Position numbers and translations under genes: made by a program. Of a stretch of 64,000 bases of DNA, positions 42,466-52,353 are shown piece by piece. Within the stretch, counting starts at the first letter, position 1; every line of letters starts with the position of its first letter. The DNA is from CAVWNR01 sp963756525 (GTDB lineage: Bacteria; Actinomycetota; Actinomycetes; Mycobacteriales; Jatrophihabitantaceae): assembly GCA_963756525.1 (NCBI GenBank), contig CAVWNR010000009.1, forward strand, positions 1,116,001 through 1,180,000, in the 5' to 3' direction. The notes beneath the pieces were generated by a model. The model was given only the letters and a program-made list of their open reading frames with translations. It was not told where the DNA came from and did not search any database.

Positions 42466-42993
42466 TCAGCTCAGGCCGAGGTCGGCCAGGCTGTACGCGG
42501 CGCGATAGTCGAGGGCCGCCGCACGGACGGCCGTACCGGCGCCGCGGTCGACGATCACGGCGACGCCGACGACCTGCGCGCCGGCTGCGCGCAGCGCGTC
42601 CACCGCGGTGAGCACGCTCGCCCCGGTGGTCGAGGTGTCTTCGACCGCGAGCACCCGCCGTCCGCCGACCTCGGGGCCCTCGATCCGCCGCTGCAGGCCG
42701 TGCTGCTTATCGCTCTTGCGCACGACGAAGGCGTCGACGCGCCCGCCGCTCGCGTGCAGCATCGCGGCCGCTATGGGATCGGCGCCGAGGGTGAGCCCGC
42801 CGACCGCGTCGTAGCCCCAGTCCGCGGTGAGCTCCAGCATTACCTGCCCGACCAGCGGCGCCGCCGCCCGATGCAGGGTCACCCGGCGCAGGTCGACGTA
42901 GTAGTCGGCCTCCCGCCCCGACGACAGGACGACCTTGCCGTGCACGACGGCAAGCTCCTTGACGAGCGGCAGCAGTTCGTCGCGCGGGCTCAC
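42466..42993 (-). CDS. pyrE: Orotate phosphoribosyltransferase
   Basis: A 175-residue type I phosphoribosyltransferase. The PRPP-binding loop is RRVLAVEDTSTTGASVLTAV, the flexible loop begins at FVVRKSDKQHGLQRRIEGPE, and VVLSSGREADYYVDLRRVTL is the N-terminal substrate region. It forms orotidine 5'-phosphate in pyrimidine synthesis. No other pyr gene is adjacent. Followed downstream by a palindrome. Confidence 0.94.
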   Translation of the reverse strand: MSPRDELLPLVKELAVVHGKVVLSSGREADYYVDLRRVTLHRAAAPLVGQVMLELTADWGYDAVGGLTLGADPIAAAMLHASGGRVDAFVVRKSDKQHGLQRRIEGPEVGGRRVLAVEDTSTTGASVLTAVDALRAAGAQVVGVAVIVDRGAGTAVRAAALDYRAAYSLADLGLS

Positions 42994-43003
42994 ACGGGAA
43001 ACT

Positions 43004-43774
43004 CTAGAGCCCGCCGCGACGCATGACCTGGCGCAGCAGCGGCCGCGGCGTGTACCGGACCAGGCCGACCATCGTCCGGTACCGGAGGTCCGGCACGCTC
43101 ACCGGCTTGCCGCGCCTGGCGTCGGCCAGGCCCTGCGCCACCACCGCGTCGGCGTCGAGCCACATCCAGTTCGGTACACGCGACATGTCCGCGCCGGCCC
43201 GCTCGTGGAACTCGGTGCGGGTGAACCCGGGGCAGACGGCGGTGACCCGCACGCCGCTGCCGGCGAGCTGTACCGAGAGCGCCTCGCTGAACATCGTCAC
43301 CCATGCCTTGGCCGCCGAGTACGTAGCGACGGCGCCACGCGGCACGAAGCCCGCGACCGACGAGACGTTGATGATCTCACCGCGGCGGCGGACTGTCATC
43401 GCCGACACCGCCGCGTGGGTGAGCCGCAGCACCGCGCGGACGTTGAGGTCGAGCATCCGCTCCTCCGCGGCGAGGTCGAGCGCGCCGAACTTGCGGTACG
43501 TGCCGATGCCCGCGTTGTTCACCAGTACGTCGATCGGCGAATCGCTGGACGCGATCCGCTCACCGACCCGCGCGCAGCCGTCCGCCGTCGCCAGGTCGGC
43601 CGGGAGCACCTCCGCGTCGACGCCGAACAGGTCGCGCATCGTGAGCATGGTCGCGGTGAGCCGGTCCTCGTCGCGGGCGACTAGGACGACGTCGTGACCC
43701 TGGGCGGCGAGCTGGCGGGCGAATGCCGCACCCAGGCCGGCGGTCGCGCCGGTGACCAGGGCGGTCTGGTTCAC
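43004..43774 (-). CDS. Short-chain dehydrogenase/reductase
   Basis: A 256-residue classical SDR: ALVTGATAGLGAAFARQLAA (TGxxxGxG), DVLVNNAGIGTYRKF (NNAG), EIINVSSVAGFVPRGAVATYSAAK region with catalytic Ser and YxxxK (positions about 140-160), and CPGFTRTEFHERAG. GTG 43774 overlaps the stop of the upstream membrane-protein gene (GTGA), so the pair is coupled. Substrate unknown; NADP preference is suggested by the Arg after the second strand (LVARDEDR). Confidence 0.88.
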   Translation of the reverse strand: MNQTALVTGATAGLGAAFARQLAAQGHDVVLVARDEDRLTATMLTMRDLFGVDAEVLPADLATADGCARVGERIASSDSPIDVLVNNAGIGTYRKFGALDLAAEERMLDLNVRAVLRLTHAAVSAMTVRRRGEIINVSSVAGFVPRGAVATYSAAKAWVTMFSEALSVQLAGSGVRVTAVCPGFTRTEFHERAGADMSRVPNWMWLDADAVVAQGLADARRGKPVSVPDLRYRTMVGLVRYTPRPLLRQVMRRGGL

Positions 43775-44589
43775 CGGCCCTTGGCCTTGCTGCGGTTGCG
43801 CCCGGCGCCGTTCTTCGGCGCGGCCGGCGGCGCCTCCGCGGAGTTCGCACGGAGCTTTGCTTTGCCTCGCGGCACGGGGGTGTTCGCCGCCACATCGGCA
43901 GTGGATGCGGCGGTCCCGGCAGGCGGCGCGCCGCGCGGCGGCTTGGCGCCCGCGGACGGCCTCGGCTGCGGGCGGGGCGCGAAGATCGTCCGCCAGTTCA
44001 GCTGCGGCGTCCCACCGGCGGAGGCAGCGACCGGGCGAGTGCGCACCAGGTAACGGGTCGTGGCCGGAACGTTGACGAGGACGACGGCGGTCAGGAAGGC
44101 GAGCGCCCCGACGAATGACGCGACCTTGAGCGCCGGCGGGGCGGACGTGCCCACCGCCAACAAGCTGACTGCGCCGACGCTCATTTGCAGGTAGCTCGCG
44201 ACGACCCACACGCCGACGATCCACCACCGCGTGCTGTAGCGGCGCTTCTTCAGGCGCAGTGCCAGCAGCACCAGCACGACAGCGATGAGAAAGCCGAATA
44301 CCAGCTGCGAGGTCATGATCGCACCGGCGTTGTGATGGACGTCCGCCAGCGCCTTCTGAGCCGTCGTCCGGTCGCTGTCCGTCTTCGCCTGGGTAAGGGC
44401 CTTCGTCGCCGAGTCCCGCAGGTTGTGCTCGACGTAGCTGCGGCTGCCGAAGAACGCCAGACCGGAGGCGGCCGATCCGACCGCGGCGACGATCAGCGCC
44501 CAGAAGGCGACGACGACCGTGCGCGGCGGAGTGCCGTTCGACTGCGCGTCCGTGGTCAGCTCTGGGCTGCTGTTGTGGGCGGGGTACAC
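43771..44589 (-). CDS. Membrane protein with four helices and basic tail, unknown
   Basis: A 272-residue protein. Helices near 25-47 (VVVAFWALIVAAVGSAASGL), 93-112 (LVFGFLIAVVLVLLALRL), 121-147 (WWIVGVWVVASYLQMSVGAV) and 154-174 (VASFVGALAFLTAVVLVNV). The first extracytoplasmic loop of about 45 residues is helical and polar. The C-terminal 80 residues are proline-, alanine- and lysine-rich (PRPQPRPSAGAKPPRGAPPA). I recognise no family. Coupled by GTGA overlap to the SDR gene downstream; divergent from the DUF4190 gene. Confidence 0.65.
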   Translation of the reverse strand: MYPAHNSSPELTTDAQSNGTPPRTVVVAFWALIVAAVGSAASGLAFFGSRSYVEHNLRDSATKALTQAKTDSDRTTAQKALADVHHNAGAIMTSQLVFGFLIAVVLVLLALRLKKRRYSTRWWIVGVWVVASYLQMSVGAVSLLAVGTSAPPALKVASFVGALAFLTAVVLVNVPATTRYLVRTRPVAASAGGTPQLNWRTIFAPRPQPRPSAGAKPPRGAPPAGTAASTADVAANTPVPRGKAKLRANSAEAPPAAPKNGAGRNRSKAKGR

Positions 44590-44708
44590 GCCGGGCAGTG
44601 TACGTGCGCGATCGCGTTCCCGCCCCGCGGCGGCTTCGACCGCCCGACGACGGCGTGCGGGCAGCTACAGTTGCGCCACCAGCGTCACCGTCACCCGGAG
44701 GGATCGCC

Positions 44709-45233
44709 GTGACCTCGCAGCCACCAGATCCGCAGCCCTTCTGGGCAGCGGGCGGCTCCGGCGACCCGACCGCACCGGATCCGCATGGGCCGCCTCCGGC
44801 GCCGTACCAGCCGCCGGCGTACCCGCCGCCGGCGCCGTATGGTCCGCCCGCGACGCCGTACCAGCCGTTCGACCCTTACCGGTTCGGCCCGCCGGGCCCG
44901 AATCCGTTCGGCTACCCGGTTCCCGAGAGCCCGCCGGCGTCTCCCGCGCCACCGGGCTACCCGCCGGGCGGCTACCCGTACGGGCCACCGGTCGAGCGCA
45001 GCAACGGGCATGCGGTCGCCGCCCTCGTCCTGGGCATCGCGGCGCTGGTGCTCTGCTGGCTCACCCTGCTCGACGTGCCGTTGATCGCGCTGGGCATCGT
45101 CTTCGGCGGGCTGGGCATGGCGGCCGCCCGCCGCGGCGCCGGCGGTCGGGGCATGGCCCTCGCCGGGATAATCTGCGCGATCGTCGGGGCCCTCGCCGCC
45201 GTCGTGTTCTTCGCGGTGCTCGTCTCGTCGTAA
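44709..45233 (+). CDS. DUF4190-domain membrane protein with proline/tyrosine-rich N-terminus
   Basis: A 174-residue protein. Residues 1-95 are low complexity, rich in Pro, Tyr and Gly (PPPAPYGPPATPYQPFDPYR), and residues 98-174 carry two helices typical of DUF4190 (HAVAALVLGIAALVLCWLTL and MALAGIICAIVGALAAVVFF). GTG 44709 is preceded by CGGAGGG. The Pro-rich part is probably cytoplasmic or disordered. Ends 6 bp before the convergent clpB. Function of the family is unknown. Confidence 0.8.
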   Translation: MTSQPPDPQPFWAAGGSGDPTAPDPHGPPPAPYQPPAYPPPAPYGPPATPYQPFDPYRFGPPGPNPFGYPVPESPPASPAPPGYPPGGYPYGPPVERSNGHAVAALVLGIAALVLCWLTLLDVPLIALGIVFGGLGMAAARRGAGGRGMALAGIICAIVGALAAVVFFAVLVSS

Positions 45234-45239
45234 GCCGGG

Positions 45240-47783
45240 TCAGGCCGCGGCGACGGCGAGTCCGGACCGGTCGTCCAGCACGTCCACCCGCACCGTCTGC
45301 CCGTCGCGGATCTCGCCGGCCAGCAGCTTGCGGGCCAACGCGTCGCCGATCGAGGTCTGCACTAGCCGGCGCAGCGGCCGCGCCCCGTAGACCGGGTCGA
45401 AGCCGTTGATCGCCAGCCATTCCCGCGCGCCGGCGGTGACCTCGAGCGTGAGCCGCCGCGACTCGAGCCGCTCGGCCAGCGCTGCTACCTGGATGTCGAC
45501 GATCCCGGTCAGCTGCTCGGTGTCGAGCGATTCGAAGACGACAATGTCGTCGAGCCGGTTGAGGAACTCCGGCTTGAAGTGTTCGCGCACCGCGTTCAGC
45601 ACCGCGTCGCGCTTGAGCTCGTCAGAGAGGTCGCCGCCGACCAGCGCCTGCGAGCCCAGGTTGGACGTCAGCGCGAGGATCGTGTTGCGGAAGTCGACCG
45701 TGCGCCCCTGCCCGTCGGTCAGCCGGCCGTCGTCGAGCACCTGCAGCAGGATGTCGAACACGTCCGAATGCGCCTTTTCGACCTCGTCGAGTAGCACCAC
45801 GCTGTACGGGCGTCGGCGCACCGCCTCGGTGAGCTGGCCGCCCTCCTCGTAGCCGACGTAGCCGGGCGGCGCGCCGACCAGCCGCGCGACGCTGTGCTTT
45901 TCGGAGTACTCGCTCATGTCGATGCGCACCATCGCCCGCTCGTCGTCGAACAGGAACGCGGCCAGCGCCTTGGCCAACTCGGTCTTGCCGACACCGGTCG
46001 GGCCGAGGAACAGGAACGAGCCGGTGGGACGGTTCGGGTCGCTGATGCCCGCACGAGCGCGGCGCACGGCGTCCGACACGGCCCGCACGGCCTCCGGCTG
46101 GCCGATCACCCGGTTGCCGAGTTCGTCCTCCATGCGCAGCAGCTTTGCGGTCTCGCCCTCCATCAGCCGCCCGGCCGGGATGCCGGTCCAGGCGGCCACC
46201 ACATCGGCCACGTCGTCTGCGGTGACCTCTTCCTTCACCAGCACGTCCTCGACCGGCTCGGCCGCGGCGGCGTCGGAGAGCTCCTTCTCCAACGCTGGTA
46301 TTTCGCCGTAGAGCAGCCGGGACGCGGTCTCGAAGTCGTTGTCGCGCTGCGCCCGCTCGGCCTGGCCACGCAGGTCGTCCACGCGCTCCTTGAGCTCACC
46401 CACCCGGTTCAGCCCGGACTTCTCCCTTTCCCATCGGGCATTGAGTGCGTTGAGCTTCTCCTGCTGGTCGGCCAGCTCGGCGCGCAGCCGGGCCAGTCTG
46501 TCCTTGGATGCCGCGTCGGTCTCCTTGGCGAGCGCGAGCTCCTCCATGTGCAGCCGGTCGACGGCGCGCTGCAGCTCGTCGATCTCGACGGGACGCGAGT
46601 CGATCTCCATTCGCAGCCGCGACGCCGCCTCGTCGACCAGGTCGATCGCCTTGTCCGGCAGGAAGCGTGAGGTGATGTAGCGGTCGGACAGCGTGGCTGC
46701 GGCAACCAGTGCGCCGTCGTTGATCTGCACCTTGTGGTGCGCCTCGTAGCGGCCCTTGAGCCCGCGCAGGATGCCGATCGTGTCCTCGACGGACGGCTCG
46801 CCGACGAACACCTGCTGAAAGCGCCGCTCCAGCGCGGCGTCCTTCTCGATGTGCTCGCGGTACTCGTCCAGCGTCGTGGCGCCGACCATCCGCAACTCGC
46901 CGCGGGCCAGCATCGGCTTGAGCATGTTGCCGGCATCCATCGCCCCCTCACCGGTCGCGCCGGCGCCGACGACGGTGTGCAGCTCGTCGATGAACGTGAT
47001 GATCTGCCCGCCGCTGTCCTTGATCTCGTTGAGGACGGCCTTGAGCCGCTCCTCGAACTCGCCGCGGTACTTCGCGCCGGCGATCATCGCGCCCAGGTCA
47101 AGGGCGACGAGCCGCTTGCCGCGCAGGGATTCCGGCACGTCACCGGCGACGATCCGCTGAGCCAGTCCCTCGACGACGGCCGTCTTCCCGACGCCGGGCT
47201 CGCCGATCAGCACCGGGTTGTTCTTCGTGCGCCGGGAGAGCACCTGGATCACCCGGCGGATCTCGGCGTCCCGGCCGATCACCGGGTCGATCTTGCCTTC
47301 ACGGGCCCGTGCGGTGAGATCGACGCCGTACTTCTCCAGCGCCTGAAACGTGCCCTCGGGGTCCGGGCTGGTCACTCGCTGCGAGCCGCGGACGCTCGCC
47401 AGCGCGTCGCGCAGCGCGCTCTGCGTCACGCCCAGCACGTCCGCCAGCGCGATCAGCAGGTGCTCGGTGGAGACGTATTCGTCGCCGCGCGAGCGGGCCT
47501 CCCGCTCGGCGGTGCTCAGCACAGCAAGAAAGGCACGCGACGGCTGCGGCGCGGCCACCGACGCGCCGGACGCCGATGGCAAGCGGTCGACAAGCCGCTG
47601 CGCCTCGGCGCGGGCGGCCATCGGGTCGGTGCCGGTGGCCTGCAGCAGCGGGCGGGTCAGGCCCTCGGCGTCATCGAGCAGCGCGACGGCGAGGTGCGCC
47701 GGCTCGAGCGCGGGGTTGCCGTGTTCGGCCGCGGCCTTCACCGCGGTGGACACAGCCTGCTGGCTGCGGGTGGTCATATCCAT
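45240..47783 (-). CDS. clpB: ClpB disaggregase
   Basis: An 847-residue Hsp100 protein, full length. N-domain to about 145, first AAA domain with VLIGEPGVGKTAVVEGLAQR and FIDELHTVVGAG, coiled-coil middle domain at about 390-520 (ELQRAVDRLHMEELALAKET), second AAA domain with FLFLGPTGVGKTELAKALAA and VVLLDEVEKAHSDVFDILLQ, and a C-terminal part ending SGLAVAAA. It rescues aggregated proteins together with DnaK, DnaJ and GrpE, whose genes lie just upstream on the same strand. Start ATG 47783 follows GAGG. A 17-bp-period direct repeat lies 14-45 bp upstream of the start. Confidence 0.97.
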   Translation of the reverse strand: MDMTTRSQQAVSTAVKAAAEHGNPALEPAHLAVALLDDAEGLTRPLLQATGTDPMAARAEAQRLVDRLPSASGASVAAPQPSRAFLAVLSTAEREARSRGDEYVSTEHLLIALADVLGVTQSALRDALASVRGSQRVTSPDPEGTFQALEKYGVDLTARAREGKIDPVIGRDAEIRRVIQVLSRRTKNNPVLIGEPGVGKTAVVEGLAQRIVAGDVPESLRGKRLVALDLGAMIAGAKYRGEFEERLKAVLNEIKDSGGQIITFIDELHTVVGAGATGEGAMDAGNMLKPMLARGELRMVGATTLDEYREHIEKDAALERRFQQVFVGEPSVEDTIGILRGLKGRYEAHHKVQINDGALVAAATLSDRYITSRFLPDKAIDLVDEAASRLRMEIDSRPVEIDELQRAVDRLHMEELALAKETDAASKDRLARLRAELADQQEKLNALNARWEREKSGLNRVGELKERVDDLRGQAERAQRDNDFETASRLLYGEIPALEKELSDAAAAEPVEDVLVKEEVTADDVADVVAAWTGIPAGRLMEGETAKLLRMEDELGNRVIGQPEAVRAVSDAVRRARAGISDPNRPTGSFLFLGPTGVGKTELAKALAAFLFDDERAMVRIDMSEYSEKHSVARLVGAPPGYVGYEEGGQLTEAVRRRPYSVVLLDEVEKAHSDVFDILLQVLDDGRLTDGQGRTVDFRNTILALTSNLGSQALVGGDLSDELKRDAVLNAVREHFKPEFLNRLDDIVVFESLDTEQLTGIVDIQVAALAERLESRRLTLEVTAGAREWLAINGFDPVYGARPLRRLVQTSIGDALARKLLAGEIRDGQTVRVDVLDDRSGLAVAAA

Positions 47784-47796
47784 GTGTCAGTACCTC

Positions 47797-47828
47797 GTTG
47801 TCATATGTGCAGAGTTGTCGTATGTGCA
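47797..47828 (-). promoter_or_regulatory. Direct repeat upstream of clpB
   Basis: GTTGTCATATGTGCA at 47797-47811 and GTTGTCGTATGTGCA at 47814-47828, one mismatch in 15 bp, period 17 bp. It lies in the 99-bp gap between hspR and clpB. It does not resemble the HspR operator, so it may bind another regulator or be part of an internal clpB promoter. Confidence 0.5.
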
Positions 47829-47882
47829 AAGCCACGGGCAGGCCGCGGACGGTGCGGCAGCGCGGCTGGGTTGGGCTGGCGG

Positions 47883-48266
47883 TCAGCGGCGACGGCGGGG
47901 CGGCTTCCAGACCATGAGTGCCGTAGACGGCTCGCGGACCGCCTCGAGCTGCTCGTACGCGGCGCGCAGGTCAGCGGTCAGCTCCTCCAACCGGTGCCGC
48001 AGCGCGTCGACGTGCGCCTCGAGCTCGATGATCCGCTTGATCCCGGCCAGGTTGACGCCTTGCTCCTGGGAGAGCCGCTGCACCTCACGCAGCAGGGCGA
48101 CGTCGCGAGCGGAGTAGCGGCGCCCGCCGCCGACCGTCCGCCCCGGCGTGACGAGGCCTAGCCGGTCGTACTGGCGCAGCGTCTGTGCATGCATCCCGGC
48201 GAGCTGGGCCGCGACGGAGATCACGAACACCGGCGCATCGTCGGGGACGTGCGGCTCGCCCATCAC
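47883..48266 (-). CDS. hspR: HspR, MerR-family heat-shock repressor
   Basis: A 127-residue protein: VFVISVAAQLAGMHAQTLRQ and YDRLGLVTPGRTVGGGRRYS form the MerR-type winged helix, and a coiled coil follows (IIELEAHVDALRHRLEELTA). HspR represses the dnaK operon and usually clpB by binding HAIR sites, with DnaK as co-repressor. GTG 48266 overlaps the dnaJ stop (GTGA). It stands in its usual place, fourth in the dnaK operon. Confidence 0.95.
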   Translation of the reverse strand: MMGEPHVPDDAPVFVISVAAQLAGMHAQTLRQYDRLGLVTPGRTVGGGRRYSARDVALLREVQRLSQEQGVNLAGIKRIIELEAHVDALRHRLEELTADLRAAYEQLEAVREPSTALMVWKPPRRRR

Positions 48267-49438
48267 TGGCTACCCCCGCGTGCGACCGCCGCGGTGATGT
48301 GCGGTCGGGGATCGGCGTCCTGCGCCGACGCATACTTCTCCAGCGCGTCGCGGGCTTCCCCGGTGATGTTGTGCGGGACGGCGACGTCGACCGTGACGAG
48401 CAGGTCGCCGTGACCGCCGCCGCGCTTGGGCACCCCATGACCGCGCACCCGCAGCGTGCGCCCGGACGGCGTGCCCGGCGGGATGCGCAGCCGCACGCTG
48501 CCGTCCAGCGTCGGCACGCGCACGGTCGTACCCAGCGCGGCCTCCGGGAAGGTGACCGGCAGGGTCAGGGTGAGGTTGTCACCGTCGCGTCCGAACAGCT
48601 GATGCTGGCGCACGTGCACGGTGACGAACAGGTCGCCCGCCGGGCCGCTGCGCGCACCCGGTGCGCCCTTGCCGGCTATGCGCAGCCGGGCGCCGTCACG
48701 GACACCGGGCGGCACCCGCACGGTGATGGTGCGGGTCTGCGTCGTCGCGCCGGTGCCGTGACACTCCGGGCACGGATCGTCGATGATCTGGCCGGTGCCG
48801 CGGCAGTCGCGGCACGGCTCGCTGAAGCCGAATGCGCCCTGGTTGCGGCTGACGAAGCCCGACCCGCCGCAGGTCGAACAGCGGTGCGGTGCCGTGCCGG
48901 GCCGGGCGCCGCTGCCCTGACACACCGGGCAGGCACCGGGGCTAGTGAGCTGCAGGGGCAGGGTCGCGCCATGCACGGCCTCGTCGAAGCCGAGGGTGAC
49001 GTCGGCGGCGACGTCCTGGCCGCGCGACGGGGTCGCCTGCCTGGTCCGCGTGCGGGTGGCACCGCCGCCGAACAGACCGCCGAACAGGTCGCCGAGACCA
49101 CCCTCCGAGGTGCCCGAGCCGAAGAGGTCGGACATGTCGAACGTCGTGCCGCCGCCGCTGCTGGTGCCGGCGCCGGGGAACCCGCCGCGGAACGCGCCGC
49201 CGGCGAACAGCGACCGCGCCTCGTCGTACTCCTTGCGCTTGCCCTCGTCAGAGAGGACGTCGTATGCCTCGGACACTTCCTTGAACCGTGCCTCCGCCTT
49301 GGCGTTGCCGGGGTTCTTGTCCGGGTGCAATTCGCGGGCGAGCTTGCGGTACGCCTTCTTGATGTCGGCGGCCGAGGCGTCCTTGGTGACGCCCAGCGAC
49401 TTGTAGTAGTCCTTCTCGAGCCAGTCCTTCGTGCTCAT
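48263..49438 (-). CDS. dnaJ: DnaJ co-chaperone
   Basis: A 391-residue type I DnaJ. The J domain has KLARELHPDKNPGN with the HPD motif, then a Gly/Phe-rich linker (GGAFRGGFPGAGTSSGGG), four zinc-binding repeats CPVCQGSG, CSTCGGSG, CRDCRGTG and CPECHGTG, and two C-terminal client-binding domains. It stimulates the DnaK ATPase and delivers clients. A 20-bp-arm palindrome separates it from grpE; its stop overlaps the hspR start. Confidence 0.96.
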   Translation of the reverse strand: MSTKDWLEKDYYKSLGVTKDASAADIKKAYRKLARELHPDKNPGNAKAEARFKEVSEAYDVLSDEGKRKEYDEARSLFAGGAFRGGFPGAGTSSGGGTTFDMSDLFGSGTSEGGLGDLFGGLFGGGATRTRTRQATPSRGQDVAADVTLGFDEAVHGATLPLQLTSPGACPVCQGSGARPGTAPHRCSTCGGSGFVSRNQGAFGFSEPCRDCRGTGQIIDDPCPECHGTGATTQTRTITVRVPPGVRDGARLRIAGKGAPGARSGPAGDLFVTVHVRQHQLFGRDGDNLTLTLPVTFPEAALGTTVRVPTLDGSVRLRIPPGTPSGRTLRVRGHGVPKRGGGHGDLLVTVDVAVPHNITGEARDALEKYASAQDADPRPHITAAVARGGSQ

Positions 49439-49478
49439 TGCTGGGCGCTCACCTCGCCTTCTCCGGTTGCTGTCTTGG

Positions 49479-49544
49479 GGCGGGATATGGGCCGCTGCTC
49501 CGGGCGGTCAGGCTTGATCCCTGCGCAGCGGCCCATATCCCGCC
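49479..49544 (-). repeat. Palindrome with perfect 20-bp arms between grpE and dnaJ
   Basis: Arms GGCGGGATATGGGCCGCTGC (49479-49498) and GCAGCGGCCCATATCCCGCC (49525-49544), loop 26 nt. It directly abuts the grpE stop codon (49545-49547). In the operon mRNA it would form a strong hairpin between the grpE and dnaJ cistrons. Confidence 0.92.
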
Positions 49545-50272
49545 TTAGTCCGTGTCTGCTTGGTCGGTTACGCCTTCGCGTTGCGGCTTCGGATTGGCTT
49601 GTTCAGTTGATGCGCTTTCTTGTGGTTGCGGTGCGCTGGTTTGTTGCGCTGGTTCTGCCTGCGCCTCGGTCGCCGCCTGCGGCGGGGCGACCGGGTCTGT
49701 CACCCCGACCATGGCTGGTCTTAGTAGGCGTTCGCCTTGGCGGTAGCCCTTGCGCATGACCGTGGTCGCAGTGGGCTCGCCCACCTCGTCGCTCTCACTG
49801 TGCAGGACCGCCTCGTGGACTGCGGGATCGAACGGGTCGCCCGGCTCGCCGAACGACTCGAGGCCGAGTTTGCTGAGCACGGCGTCGAGCTGATCGGCGA
49901 CCGCCTTGAACGCCCCGGTGAGGTCGCCGTGGCTGCGTGCCCGGTCGATGTCGTCGAGCACCGGCAGCAGCGCGGCAAGCACGCCGCCCACCGCCTGCTC
50001 GCCGACCACGATGCGATCGCGCTCGACCCGCCTGCGGTAGTTCGCGAACTCCGCCTGCACCCGCTGCAGATCCCGGGTGCGCTCCTCCAGCAGCAGCGCC
50101 TGCGCCTTCGGGATGCCGGCCTCCGCCTCCGCCTCCGCCTCCGCCGTCCCGGCGCCCCCAGCGGATTCTGCAACTTCTTCCCGGCTGGGCCGGGCAGAAC
50201 TTGCACGATCCACCCGGCGCTTGTCGCGGATCACCACCGGTTCCGGGTCCGGCTGGGAGGCCGCGTGCTCGC

Positions 50273-50276
<4 letters not shown>
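49545..50276 (-). CDS. grpE: GrpE nucleotide exchange factor
   Basis: A 243-residue protein. The conserved core (about 62-195) contains AEFANYRRRVERDRIVVGEQ, GVLAALLPVLDDIDRARSHG, SFGEPGDPFDPAVHEAV and TVMRKGYRQGERLLRPAMVG. It releases ADP from DnaK. The first 60 residues are acidic and disordered and include the palindrome-encoded peptide DRASSARPSREEVAES; the C-terminal tail is Gln- and Ala-rich. Its ATG overlaps the dnaK stop (ATGA). Confidence 0.95.
50164..50210 (-). repeat. 47-bp in-frame coding palindrome, copy 2 (in grpE)
   Basis: On the coding strand it starts GATCGTGCAAG and ends GTTGCAGAATC; the arms have three mismatches, so this copy is the most diverged. It is read as DRASSARPSREEVAES in the disordered N-terminus of GrpE, in the same frame and orientation as the copies in the E2 and amidohydrolase genes. 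Confidence 0.72.
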
Positions 50277-52147
<1,871 letters not shown>

Positions 52148-52235
52148 GTGGAACTCCTCTTGATTTCTGCTGGGACGATGGCACTGCGGGTTCGCTACGC
52201 ATTCTTCCGCCGTTGCGAAGCTACTGTCAAAACAA

Positions 52236-52254
52236 CTGAGCCGGTATGGCTCAA
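52236..52254 (-). promoter_or_regulatory. HAIR-like HspR operator upstream of dnaK
   Basis: CTGAG-N9-CTCAA at 52236-52254. The known HspR operator is CTTGAGT-N7-ACTCAAG, that is TTGAG and CTCAA with nine bases between them; here the spacing is exact and one half-site base differs. Inner bases extend the symmetry (GAGCC / GGCTC). It lies in the divergent region of dnaK and the CtaG-like gene. Confidence 0.75.
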
Positions 52255-52353
52255 CTTCCCGACCGCATTGTGACGCCGATCACACATCGCTCGTGCGCTG
52301 TCCCGCGGCCGGCTGATGCGCGATCGGTTCCGCGCGACGCCTACCGTGGAGGC

